A stretch of DNA of 64,000 bases, taken from the NCBI GenBank assembly GCA_027186245.1, contig CP114482.1, positions 22,277,209 to 22,341,208 of the forward strand, written 5' to 3'. The stretch comes from Coriaria nepalensis. Lineage: Eukaryota; Streptophyta; Magnoliopsida; Cucurbitales; Coriariaceae. How positions within the stretch are numbered: the stretch's first letter is position 1; every line of letters starts with the position of its first letter. The notes beneath the pieces are model-generated. The model saw only the letters and a list, made by a program, of their open reading frames with translations. It ran no database searches and had not been told where the DNA came from. Of the stretch, positions 1-12,699 are shown one piece after another. Both the position numbers and the translations under genes were made by a program.

Positions 1-1183
1 ATTTATACTGATTTCTTGACTACAAGAGATTCAATGAAATGATTTTAAGGCTATAAAAATGCATAGTTGCCTTCAATAGATCAATTGCAAGTTATGCATG
101 AAAGTCGTGTTTTAAATGCAAATATAGAATTGGTTCGAAGTGCTTTCAAACAATTTAATGACATGAAAAGACTGAATGACATGCTTTTTAAGGCTAAAGG
201 AATGCATTGTTGTCTTCAATAGGTTAATTGCAAGTTATGTAAGAAAATCATGTTTGAAGGGCGAAAATAGAATTCGTTGGAATTAATTTAGAATGATTTC
301 ATGACTACAAGAGACTCAATGAAATGATTTTAAGGCTAAACAAATGCATTGTTGCCTTGAATCGATCAACGGCAAGTTATGCTCGAAAGTCATGTTTAAA
401 GGTTGAATTTCATTCGAAGTGATTTAGAATGATATAATGACAAAAAGAGATGCAATGATATGACTTTAAGGCTAAAAAAATGCATAGTTGCTTTCAATAG
501 ATCAATTGCAAGTTATGCATGAAAGTCGTGTTTTAAATGCAAAAATAGAATCGAATTGCTTTCAAATAATTTAATGATTTGAAAAGACTGAATGATATGC
601 TTTTTAAGGCTAAAATAATGCATTGTTGTCTGCAATAGATTAATTGCAAGTTATGTAAGAAAATCATGTTTGAAGGGTGAAAAATAGAATTCGTTCGAAT
701 TAATTTAGAATGATTTAATCACTACAAGAGACTCAATGACATGATTTTAAGGCTAAACAAATGCATTGTTGCCTTCAATAGATCAACTGCAAGTTATGCA
801 CGGAAGTCATGTTTAAAGTGCGAATTTCGTTCGAAGTGATTTAGAATCATTTATTGACCAAAAGAGATGCAATCGTATGACTTTAAGGCTAAAAAAATGC
901 ATAGTTGCCTTCGATAGATCAATTGCAAGTTATGCATGAAAGTCGAGTTTTAAATGCAAAAATAGAGTTGGTTCGACATGCTTTCAAATAATTTAATGGT
1001 CTGAAAAGACTAAATGATATGCTTTTTAAGGCTGAAATAATGCATCGTTGTCTGCAATAGATTAATTGCAAGTTATGTAAGAAAATCATGTTTGAAGGAT
1101 GAAAATCGAATTCGTTCGAATTAATTTAGAATGATTTCATGACAAGAAGAGACTCAATGAATTGATTTTAAGGCTAAACAAAT

Positions 1184-1193
1184 GCATTGCATT
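1184..1193 (+). repeat. 5 bp tandem microduplication GCATT-GCATT
   Basis: The usual AAATGCATTGTTGCC of monomer C reads AAATGCATTGCATTGTTGCC here. It lengthens that trimer to 426 bp and appears private to this unit. Confidence 0.85.
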
Positions 1194-1599
1194 GTTGCCT
1201 TCAATCAATCAACGGCAAGTTGTGGTCGAAAGTCATGTTTAAAGAGCGAATTTCGTTCGAAGTGATTTAGAATGATTTAATGACCAAAAGAGATGCAATA
1301 GTAAGACTTTAAGGCTATAAAAATGCATAGTTGCCTTGAATAGATCAATGGCAAGTTATGCACGATGGTCGTGTCTTAAATGCAAAAATAGAATTGGTTC
1401 AACGTGCTTTCAAATAATTTAATGATATGAAAAGACTGAATGATATGCTTTTTATGGCTAAAGGAATGCATTGTTGTGTTCAATAGATTAATTGCAAGTT
1501 ATGTAACAGAATCACGTTTGAATGGCGGAAATAGAATTCGTTTGAATTAATTTATAATGATTTCTTGACTACAAGAGATTCAATGAAATGATTTTAAGG

Positions 1600-1735
1600 C
1601 TATAAAAATGCATAGTTGCCTTCAATAGATCAATTGCAAGTTATGCATGAAAGTCGTGTTTAAAATACGAATTTCGTTCGAAGTGATTTAAAATGATTTA
1701 ATGACTGAAACAAACGCAATTATACGACTTTAAAT
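1600..1735 (+). repeat. Chimeric A/C monomer in the C position
   Basis: This 136 bp monomer lies where a C is expected. Its first 50-60 bases are A-like: GCATAGTTGCCTTCAATAG, GATCAATTGCAAG and GCATGAAAGTCGTG. Its remainder is C-like: AATTTCGTTCGAAGTGATTT, then AATGACTGAAACAAACGC. The switch lies at about 1,650-1,662. The B-to-A junction in front of it matches positions 1-110 of the window at an offset of 1,549 bp. That suggests an exchange between misaligned monomers. Confidence 0.78.
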
Positions 1736-4700
1736 CTAAAAGAAGGCAGAGTTGCCTTCAATAGATCATTTGCAAGTTATGCATGAAAGTCGTGTTTTAA
1801 ATGTAAAAATAGAATTGGTTCGACTTGCTTTCAAATAATTTAATGATATGAAAAGACTGAATGATATGCTTTTTTAGGCAACAATAATGCATTGTTGTCT
1901 GCAATAGATTAATTGCAAGTTATGTAACAATCATGTTTGAAGGGCGAAAGTAGAATTTGTTCCAATCTATTTTGAAGGATTTAATCACTACAAGAGACTC
2001 AATGACATGATTTTAAGGCTAAAAAATTGCATTGTTGCCTTCAATAGATCAACTTCAAGTTATGCACGAAATTCATGTTTAAAATGCGAATTTCGTTCGA
2101 AGTGATTTAGAATGATTTAATGACTGAAAGAGACGCAATTATACGAATTTAAGTCTAAAAAAATGCATAGTTGCCTTCAATAGATCATTTGCAAGTTATG
2201 CACGAAAGTCGTGTTTTAAATGCAAAAATAGAATTGGTTCGACGTGCTTTCAAATAATTTAATGATATGAAAAGACTGAATGATATTGTTTTTTAGGCCA
2301 AAATAATGCATTGTTGTCTGCCATAGATTAATTGCAAGGTATATAAGAAAATCATGTTTGAACGGCGAAAGTAGAATTCGTTCCAATTTATTTTGAAGGA
2401 TTTAATCACTACAAGAGACTCAATGACATGATTTTAAGGCTAAACAATTGCATTGTTGCCTTTAATAGATCAAGTGCAAGTTATGCATGGAAGTCATGTT
2501 TAAAGTGTGAAGTTCGTTCGAAGTGATTTAAAATGATTTAATGACTGAAAGAGACGCAATTATACGAATTTAAGTCTAAAAAAAATGCATAGTTGCCTTC
2601 AATAGATCATTTGTAAGTTATGCACGAAAGTCGTGTTTTAAATGCAAAAATAGAATTGGTTCGACGTGCTTTCAAATAATTTATTGATATGAAATGACTG
2701 AATGATAGGCTTTTTAAGGCTAAAATAATGCATCGTTGTCTGGAATAGATTAATTGCAGGTTATATAAGAAAATCATGTTTAAAAGGCGAAAGTAGAATT
2801 CGTTCCAATTTATTTTGAAGGATTTAATCACTACAAGAGACTCAATGACATGATTTTAAGGCTAAACAATTGCATTGTTGCCTTCAATAGATCAAGTGCA
2901 AGTTATGCATGAAAGTCATGTTTAAAGTGTGAAGTTCGTTCGATGTGATTTAGAATGATTTAATGACTGAAAGAGACGCAATTATACGAATTTAAGTCTA
3001 AAAAAATGCATAGTTGCCTTCAATAGATCATTTGCAAGTTATGCACGAAAGTCGTGTTTTAAATGCAAAAATGGAATTGGTTCGACGTGCTTTCAAATAA
3101 TTTAATGATATGAAAAGACTAAATGATATACTTTTTCAGGCTAAAATAATGAATCGTTGTCTGCTATAGATGAATTGCAAGTTATGTAAGAAAATCACGT
3201 TTGAAAGGCGAAAATAGAATTCGTTCGAATTTATTTAGAATGACTTAATCACTACAAGAGACTCAATGACATGATTTTAAGGCTAAACAATTGCATTGTT
3301 GCCTTCAATAGATCAACTGCAAGTTATGCATGGAAGTCATGTTTAAAGTGTGAAGTTCATTCGAAGTGATTCAGAATGATTTAATGACTGAAAGAGACGC
3401 AATCATACGACTTTAAGGCTAAAAAAATGCATTGTTGCCTTCAATAGATCATTTGCAAGTTATGCACGAAAGTCGTGTTTTAAATGCAAAAATAGAATTG
3501 GTTCGACGTGCTTCCAAATAATTTAATGATATGAAAAGACTGAATGATAGGCTTTTTAAGGCTAAAATAATGCATCGTTGTCTGGAATAGATTCATTGCA
3601 AGTTATATAAGAAAATCATGTTTAAAAGGCGAACGTAGAATTCGTTCCAATTTATTTTGAAGGATTTAATCACTACAAGAGACTCAATGACATGATTTTA
3701 ATGCTAAACAATTGCATTGTTGCCTTCAATAGATCAAGTGCAAGTTATGCATGGAAGTCATGTTTAAAGTGTGAAGTTCGTTCAAAGTTATTTAGAATGA
3801 TTTAATGACTGAAAGAGACGCAATTATACAAATTTAAGTCTAAATAAATGCATAGTTGCCTTCAATAGATCATTTCCAAGTTATGCACGAAAGTCGTGTT
3901 TTAAATGCAAAAATAGAATTGGCTCGACGTGCTTTCAAATAATTTAATGATATGAAAAGACTAAATGATATGCTTTTTCAGGCTAAAATAATGCATCGTT
4001 GTCTGCTATAGACGAATTGCAAGTTATGTAAGAAAATCACGTTTGAAAGGCGAAAATAGAATTCGTTCGAATTTATTTAGAATGACTTAATCACTACAAG
4101 AGACTCAATGACATGATTTTAAGGCTAAACAATTGCATTGTTGCCTTCAATAGATCAACTGCAAGTTATGCATGGAAATCATGTTTAACGTGTGAAGTTC
4201 ATTCGAAGTGATTCAGAATGATTTAATGACTGAAAGAGACGCAATCATACGACTTTAAGTCTAAAAAAATGCATAGTTGCCTTCAATAGATCATTTGCAA
4301 GTTATGCACGAAAGTCGTGTTTTAAATGCAAAAATAAAATTGGTTCGACGTGCTTCGAAATAATTTAATGATATGAAAAGACTGAATGATATTCTTTTTT
4401 AGGCCAAAATAATGCATTATTGTCTGCAATATATTAATTGCAAGGTATATAAGAAAATCATGTTTGAACGGCGAAAGTAGAATTCGTTCCAATTTATTTT
4501 GAAGGATTTAATCACTACAAGAGACTTAATGACATGATTTTAAGGCTAAACAATTGCATTGTTGCCTTCAATAGATCAACTGCAAGCTATGCACGGAAGT
4601 CATGTTTAAAGTGTGAAGTTCGTTCGAAGTGATTTAGAATGATTTAATGACTGGAAGAGACGCAATTATACGACTTTAAGGCTAAAAAAATGCATAGTTG

Positions 4701-7700
4701 CCTTCAATAGATCATTTGCAAGTTATGCAAGAAAGTCGAGTTTTAAATGCAAAAATAGAATTGGTTCGACGTGCTTTCAAATAATTTAATGATATGAAAA
4801 GGCTAAATGATATGCTTTTCCAGGCTAAAATAATGCATCGTTGTCTGCAATAGATTAATTGCAAGTTATGTAAGAAAATCATGTTTGAAGGGAAAAAATT
4901 GAATTCGTTCGAATTAATTTAGAATGATTTAATCAGTACAAGAGACTCAATAACCTGATTTTAAGGCTAAACAAATGCATTGCTGCCTACAATAGATCAA
5001 GTGCAAGTTATGCACGAAATTCATGTTTAAAATGCGAATTTCGTTCGAAGTGATTTAGAATGACTTAATGACTGAAAGAGACACAATTATACGACTTTAA
5101 GTCTAAAAAAATGCATAGTTGCCTTCAATAGATCATTTGCAAGTTATGCATGAAAGTCGTGTTTTAAATGCAAAAATAGAATTGGTTCGATGTGCTTTCA
5201 AATAATATAATGATATGAAAAGACAGAATGATATGCATTTTAATTCTAAAATAATGCACTGTTGTCTGCAATAGATTATTTGCAAGTTGTGTAAGAAAAT
5301 CATGTTTGAAGGGCGAAAATAGAATTCGTTCGAATTTATTTAGAATGACTTAATCACTACAAGAGATTCAATGACATGATTTTATGGCTAAAAAAATCCA
5401 TTGTTGCCTACAATAGATCAAGTGCAAGTTCTGCACGAAATTCACGTTTAAAATGCGAATTTCGTTCGAAGTGATTTAGAATGATTTAATGACTGAAAGA
5501 GACGCAATTATACGAGTTTAGGTATAAAAAAATACATAGTTGCCTTCAATAGATCATTTGTAAGTTATGCATGAAAGTCGTGTTTTAAATGCAAAAATAG
5601 AATTGGTTCGACGTGCTTTCAAATAATTTAATGATATGAAAAGACTGAATGATATGCTTTTTTGGGCCAAAATAATGCATTCTTGTCTGCAATAGATTAA
5701 TTGCAAGTTATATAAGAAAATCATGTTTGAAGGGCGAAAGTAGAATTCGTTCCAATTTATTTTGAAGGATTTAATCACTATAGGAGACTCAATGACATGA
5801 TTTTGAGGCTAAACAATTGCATTGTTGCTTTCAATAGATCAAGTGCAAGTTATGCATGGAAGTCATGTTTAAAGTGTGAAGTTCGTTCGAAGTGATTTAG
5901 AATGATTTAATGACTGAAAGAGACGCAATTATACGACTTTAAGGCTAAAAAAATGCATAGTTGCCTTCAATAGATCATTTGCAAGTTATGCACGAAAGTC
6001 GTGTTTTAAATGCAAAAATAGAATTGGTTTGACGTGCTTTCAAATAATTTAATGATATGAAAAGACTAAATGATATGCTTTTTCAGGCTAAAATAATGCA
6101 TCGTTGTCTGCAATAGATTAATTGCAAGTTATGTAAGAAAATCATGTTTGAAGGGCGAAAATCGAATTCTTTCGAATTTATTTAGAATGATTTAATCAGT
6201 ACAAGAGACTCAATGACATGATTTTAAGGCTAGACAAATGCATTGTTGCCTACAATAGATCAAGAGCAAGTTATGCACGAAATTCATGTTTAAAATGCGA
6301 ATTTCGTTCGAAGTGATTTAGAATGATTTAATGACTGAAACAAACGCAATTATACGACTTTGAATCTAACAGAAGCCATAGTTGCCTTCAATAGATCATT
6401 TGCAAGTTATGCATGAAAGTCGTGTTTTAAATGTAAAAATAGAATTGGTTCGACTTGCTTTCAAATAATTTAATGATATCAAAAGACTGAATGATATGCT
6501 TTTTTAGGCAACAATAATGCATTGTTGTCTGCAATAGATTAATTGCAAGTCATATAAGAAAATCATGTTTGAAGGGCGAAAGTAGAATTCGTTCGAATTT
6601 ATTTGGAATGACTTAATCACTACAAAAGACTCAATGACATGATTTTAAGGCTAAACAAATGCATTGTTGCCTACAATAGATCAAGTGCAAGTTCTGCACC
6701 AAATTCATGTTTAAAATGCGAATTTTGATCGAAGTGATTTAGAATGATTTAATGACTGAAAGAGACGCAATTATACGAATTTAAGTCTAAAAAAATGCAT
6801 AGTTGCCTTCAATAGATCATTTGCAAGTTATGCATGAAAGTCGTGTTTTAAACGCAAAAATAGAATTAGTTCGACGTGCTTTCAAATAATTTAATGATAT
6901 GAAAAGACTGAATGATATGCTTTTTTAGGCCAAAATAATGCATTGTTGTCTGCAATAGATTAATTGCAAGGTATATAAGAAAATCATGTTTGAAGGGCGA
7001 AAGTAGAATTCGTTCCAATTTATTTTGAAGGATTTAATCACTACAAGAGACTTAATGACATGATTATAAGGCTAAACAATTGCATTGTTGCCTTCAATAG
7101 ATCAACTGCAAGTTATGCATGGAAGTCATGTTTAAAATGCGAATTTCGTTCGAAGTGATTTAGAATGATTTAATGACTGAAAGAGACGCAATTATACGAC
7201 TTTATGTCTAAAAAAAATGCATAGTTGCCTTCAATAGATCATTTGCAAGTTGTGCATGTAAGTCGTGTTTTAAATGCAAAAATAGAATTGGTTCGATGTG
7301 CTTTCAAATAATATAATGATATGAAAAGTCTGAATGATATGCATTTTAATTCTAAAATAATGCACTGTCGTCTGCAATAGATTATTTGCAAGTTGTGTAA
7401 GAAAATCATGTTTGAAGGGCGAAAATAGAATTCGTTCGCATTTATTTAGAATGACTTAATCACTACAAGAGACTCAATGACATGATTTTAAGGCTAAACA
7501 AATGCATTGTTGCCTACAATAGATCAAGTGCAAGTTCTGCATGGAAGTCATGTTTAAATTGTGAAGAATCATTCGAAGTGATTCAGAATGATTTAATGAC
7601 TGAAAGAGATGCAATCATACGACTTTAAGGCTAAAAAAATGCATTGTTGGCTTCATTAGATCATTTGCAAGTTATGCACGAAAGTCGTGTTTTAAATGCA

Positions 7701-10700
7701 AAAATAGAATTGGTTCGACGTGCTTTCAAATAATTTAATGATATGAAAAGACTAAATGATATGCTTTTTCAGGCTAAAATAATGCATCGTTGTCTGCAGT
7801 AGATTAATTGCAAGATATGTAAGAAAATCATGTTTGAAGGGCGAAAATCGAATTCGTTCGAATTAATTTAGAATGATTTAATCAGTACAGGAGACTCAAT
7901 GACATGATTTTAAGGCTAAACAAATGCATTGTTGCCTTTAATAGATTAACTGCAAGTTATGCATGGAAGTCATGTTTAAAGTGTGAAGTTCCTTCGAAGT
8001 GATTCAGAATGATTTAATGAGTGAAAGAGACGCAATCATACGAGTTTAAGGCTAAAAAAATACATAGTTGCCTTCAATAGATCATTTGCAAGTTATGCAT
8101 GAAAGTCGTGTTTTAAATGCAAAAATAGAATTGGTTCGACGTGCTTTCAAAAAATTTAATGATATGAAAAGACTAAATGATATGCTTTTTCAGGCTAAAA
8201 TAATGCATCGTTGTCTGCAATAGATTAATTGCAAGTTATGTAAGAAAATCATGTTTGAAGGGCGAAAATCGAATTCGTACGAATTTATTTAGAATGATTT
8301 AATCAGTACAGGAGACTCAATGACATGATTTTAAGGCCAAACAAATGCATTGTTGCCTACAATAGATCAAGTGCAAGTTATGCACGAAATTCATGTTTAA
8401 AATGCGAATTTCGTTCCAAGTGATTTAGAATGATTTAATGACTGAAAGAGACGCAATTATACGACTTTAAGTCTAAAAAAATGCATAGGTGCCTTCAATA
8501 GATCAGTTACAAGTTATGCATGAAAGTCGTGTTTTACATGCAAAAATAGAATTGGTTTGATGTGCTCTCAAATAATATAACGATATGAAATGACTGAACG
8601 ATATGCATTTTAATTCTAAAATAATGCATCGCTGTCTGCAATAGATGAATTGCAAGTTATGTAAGAAAATCATGTTTGAAAGGCGAAAATAGAATTCGTT
8701 CGAATTTATTTAGAATGACTTAATCACTACAAGGGACTCAATGACATGATTTTAAGGCTAAACAAATGCATTGTTACCTTCAATAGATCAACTGCAAGTT
8801 AGGCATGGAAGTCATGGTTAAAGTGTGAAGTTCGTTCGAAGTGATTTAGAATTATTTAATGACTGAAAGAGACGCAATTATACGACTTTAAGGCAAAAAA
8901 AATGCATAGTTGCCTTCAATAGATCATTTGCCAGTTATGCATGAAAGTCGTGTTTTAAATGCAAAAATAGAATTGGTTCGATGTGCTTTCAAATAATGTA
9001 ATGATATGAAAAGACTCAACGATATGCATTTTAATTCTAAAATAATGCACTGTTGTCTGCAATAGATTATTTGCAAGTTGTGAAAGAAAATCATGTTTGA
9101 AGGGCGAAAATAGAATTCGTTCGAATTTATTTAGAATGACTTAATCACTACAAGAGACTCAATGACATGATTTTAAGGCTAAACAAATGCATTGTTGCCT
9201 ACAATAGATCAAGTGCAAGTTCTGCATGAAATTCATGTTTAAAATGTGAATTTCGTTCAATGTGATTTAGAATGATTTAATGACTGAAAGAGATGCAATT
9301 ATACGGCTTTAAGTCTAAAAAAATGCATAGGTGCCTTCAATAGATCATTTACAAATTATGCATGAAAGTCGTGTTTTACATGCAAAAATAGAATTGGTTT
9401 GACGTGCTCTCAAATAATTAATGATATGAAAAGGCTAAATGATATGCTTTTTCAGGCTAAAATAATGCATTGTTGTCTGCAATAGATGAATTGCATGTTA
9501 TGTAAGAAAATCATGTTTGAAAGGCGAAAATAGAATTCGTTCGAATTTATTTAGAATGACTTAATCACTACAAGAGACTCAATGACATGATTTTAAGGCT
9601 AAACAAATGCATTGTTGCCTACAATAGATCAAGTGCAAGTTATGCACGAAATTCATGTTTAAAATGCGAATTTCGTTCGAAGTGATTTAGAATGATTTAA
9701 TGACTGAAAGAGACGCAATTATAAGAATTTAAGTCTAAAAAAATGCATAGTTGCCTTCAATAGATCATTTGCAAGTTATGCACGAAAGTCGTGTTTTAAA
9801 TGCAAAAAAAGAATTGGTTCGACGTGCTTTCAAATAATTTAATGATATGAAAAGACTAAATGGTATGCTTTTTCAGGCTAAAATAATGCATCGTTGTCTG
9901 CAATAGATTAATTGCAAGTTATGTAAGAAAATCATGTTTGAAGGGCGAAAGTAGAATTCGTTCCAATTTATTTTGAAGGATTTAATCACTACAAGAGACT
10001 TAATGACATGATTTTAAGGCTAAACAATTGCATTGTTGCTTTCAATAGATCAACTGCAAGTTATGCATGGAAGTCATGTTTAAAGTGTGAAGTTCGTTCG
10101 AAGTGATTTAGAATGATTTAATGACTGGAAGAGACGCAATTATACGACTTTAAAGCTAAAAAAATGCATAGTTGCCTTCAATAGATCATTTGCAAGTTAT
10201 GCACGAAAGTCGAGTTTTAAATGCAAAAATAGAATTGGTTCGACGTGCTTTCAAATAATTTAATGATATGAAAAGGCTAAATGATATGCTTTTTCGGGCT
10301 AAAATAATGCATCGTTGTCTGCAATAGATTAATTGCAAGTTATGTAAGAAAATCATGTTTGAAGGGCAAAAATCGAATTCGTTCGAATGTATTTAGAATG
10401 ATTTAATCAGTACAAGAGCCTCAATGACATGATTTTAAGGCTAAACAAATGCATTGTTGCCTACAATAGATCAAGTGCAAGTTATGCATGAAATTCATAT
10501 TTAAAATGCGAATTTCGTTCGAAGTGATTTAGAATGATTTAATGATTGAAAGAGACGCAATTATACGGCTTTAAGTCTAAAAAAATGCATAGTTGCCTTC
10601 AGTAGATCATTTGCAAGTTATGCATGAAAGTCATGTTTTAAATGCAAAAATAGAATTGGTTCGATGTGCTTTCAAATAATATAATGATATGAAAAGACTG

Positions 10701-12699
10701 AACGATATGCATTTTAATTCTAAAATAATGCACTGTTGTCTGCAATAGATTATTTGCAAGTTGTGTAAGAAAATCATGTTTGAAGGGCGAAAATAGAATT
10801 CGTTCGAATTTATTTAGAATGACTTAATCACTACAAGAGACTCAATGACATGATTTTAAGGCTAAACAAATGCATTGTTGCCTACAATAGATCAAGTGCA
10901 AGTTCTGCACCAAATTAATGTTTAAAATGCGAATTTTGTTAGAAGTGATTTAGAATGATTTAATGACTGAAAGAGACGCAATTATACGAATTTAAGTCTA
11001 AAAAAATGCATAGTTGCCTTCGATAGATCATTTGCAAGTTATGCATGAAAGTCGTGTTTTAAATGCAAAAATAGAATTAGTTCGACGTGATTTCAAATAA
11101 TTTAATGATATGAAAAGACTGAATGATATGCTTTTTTAGGCCAAAATAATGCATTGTTGTCTGCAATAGATTAATTGCAAGGTATATAAGAAAATCATGT
11201 TTGAACGGCGAAAGTAGAATTCGTTCGAATTTATTTAGAATGACTTAATCACTACAAGAGACTTAATGACATGATTTTAAGGCTAAACAATTGCATTGTT
11301 GCCTTCAATAGATCAACTGCAAGTTATGCATGGAAGTCATGTTTAAAGTGTGAAGTACGTTCGAAGTGATTTAGAATGATTTAATGACTGAAAGAGACAC
11401 AATTATACTACTTTAAGGCTAAAAAAATGCATAGTTGCCTTCAATAGATCATTTGCAAGTTATGCACGAAAGTCGAGTTTTAAATGCAAAAATAGAATTG
11501 GTTCGATGTGCTTTCAAATAATTTAATGATATGAAAACGCTAAATGATATGCTTTTTCGGGCTAAAATAATGCATCGTTGTCTGCAATAGATTAATTGCA
11601 AGTTATGTAAGAAAATCATGTTTGAAGTGCAAAAATTGAATTCGCTCGAATTTATTTAGAATGATTTAATCAGTACAAGAGACTCAATGACATGATTTTA
11701 AGGCTAAAGAAATGCATTGTTGCCTACAATAGATCAAATGGAAGTTATGCACGAAATTCATGTTTAAAATGCGAATTTCATTCGAAGTGATTTAGAATGA
11801 TTTAATGACTGAAGGAGACGCAATTACACGGCTTTAAGTCTAAAAAAATGCATAGTTGCCTTCAATAGATCATTTGCAAGTTATGCATGAAAGTCATGTT
11901 TTAAATGCAAAAATAGAATTGGTTCGATCTGCTTTCACATAATATAATGATATGAAAAGACTGAACGATATGCATTTTAATTCTAAAATAATGCACTGTT
12001 GTCTGCAATAGATTATTTGCAAGTTGTGTAAGAAAATATGTTTGAAGGGCGAAAATAGAATTCGTTCGAATTTATTTAGAATGACTTAATCACTACAAGA
12101 GACTCAATGACATGATTTTAAGGCTAAACAAATGCATTGTTGCCTACAATAGATCAAGTGCAAGTTCTGCACCAAATTCATGTTTAAAATGCGAATTTCA
12201 TTCGAAGTGATTTAGAATGATCTAATGACTGAAAGAGACGCAATTATACGAATTTAGGTCTAAAAAAATGCATAGTTGCCTTCAATAGATCATTTGCAAG
12301 TTATGCATGAAAGTCGTGTTTTAAATGTAAAAATAGAATTAGTTCGACGTGCTTTCAAATAATTTAATGATATGAAAAGACTGAATGATATGCTTTTTTT
12401 GGCCAAAATAATCCATTCTTGTCTGCAATAGATTAATTGCGAGGTATGTAAGAAAATCTTGTTTGAAGGGCGAAAGTAGAATTAGTTCCGATTTATTTTG
12501 AAGGATTAAATCACTACAGGAGACTCAATGACATGATTTTAAGGCTAAACAATTGCATTGTTGCCTTCAATAGATCAACTGCAAGTTATGCATGGAAGTC
12601 ATGTTTAAAGTGTGAAGTTCGTTCGGAGTGACTTAGAATGATTTAATGACTGAAAGAGACGCAATTATACGACTTTAAGGCTAAAAAACTGCATAGTTG
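1736..12699 (+). repeat. Mixed 421 bp trimers, left-central region
   Basis: About 26 trimers in regular A-B-C order with moderate divergence. P, Q, R and S haplotypes are interspersed; Q units, with GCATTTTAATTC at the A/B junction, first appear near 5,230. C2 monomers (GCATGGAAGTCATG) dominate at 2.4-4.7 kb and C1 monomers become common from about 5 kb. Apart from a local 842 bp duplication, no long-range HOR is obvious by eye. I see nothing but satellite here. Confidence 0.85.
2500..4183 (+). repeat. 842 bp duplication (two trimers, two copies)
   Basis: Variant markers repeat at an offset of 842 bp. CTGGAATAGATT occurs at 2,740 and 3,582. CTGCTATAGA occurs at about 3,161 and 4,003, beside TGAATTGC and CGAATTGC respectively. 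The flanking C2 monomers and GATAGGCTTTTTAAGGC also recur. This is a local tandem duplication of a two-trimer block that has since collected substitutions. Edges are approximate because neighbouring trimers are similar. Confidence 0.72.

Larger units (their letters stand above)
1..1735 (+). repeat. Left segment: comparatively diverged trimers
   Basis: About four trimers whose A monomers carry GATCAATTGCAAG instead of the GATCATTTGCAAG that dominates later. They also have more private substitutions and small indels than units further right. One is a 4 bp loss near 551-555, next to GAATCGAATTGC; another is a 5 bp duplication at 1,184-1,193. The segment begins with the end of a B monomer joined directly to an A monomer at 50/51, and ends with a chimeric monomer. 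Higher divergence is what unequal exchange predicts towards an array flank, but the flank itself is not seen. Confidence 0.8.
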
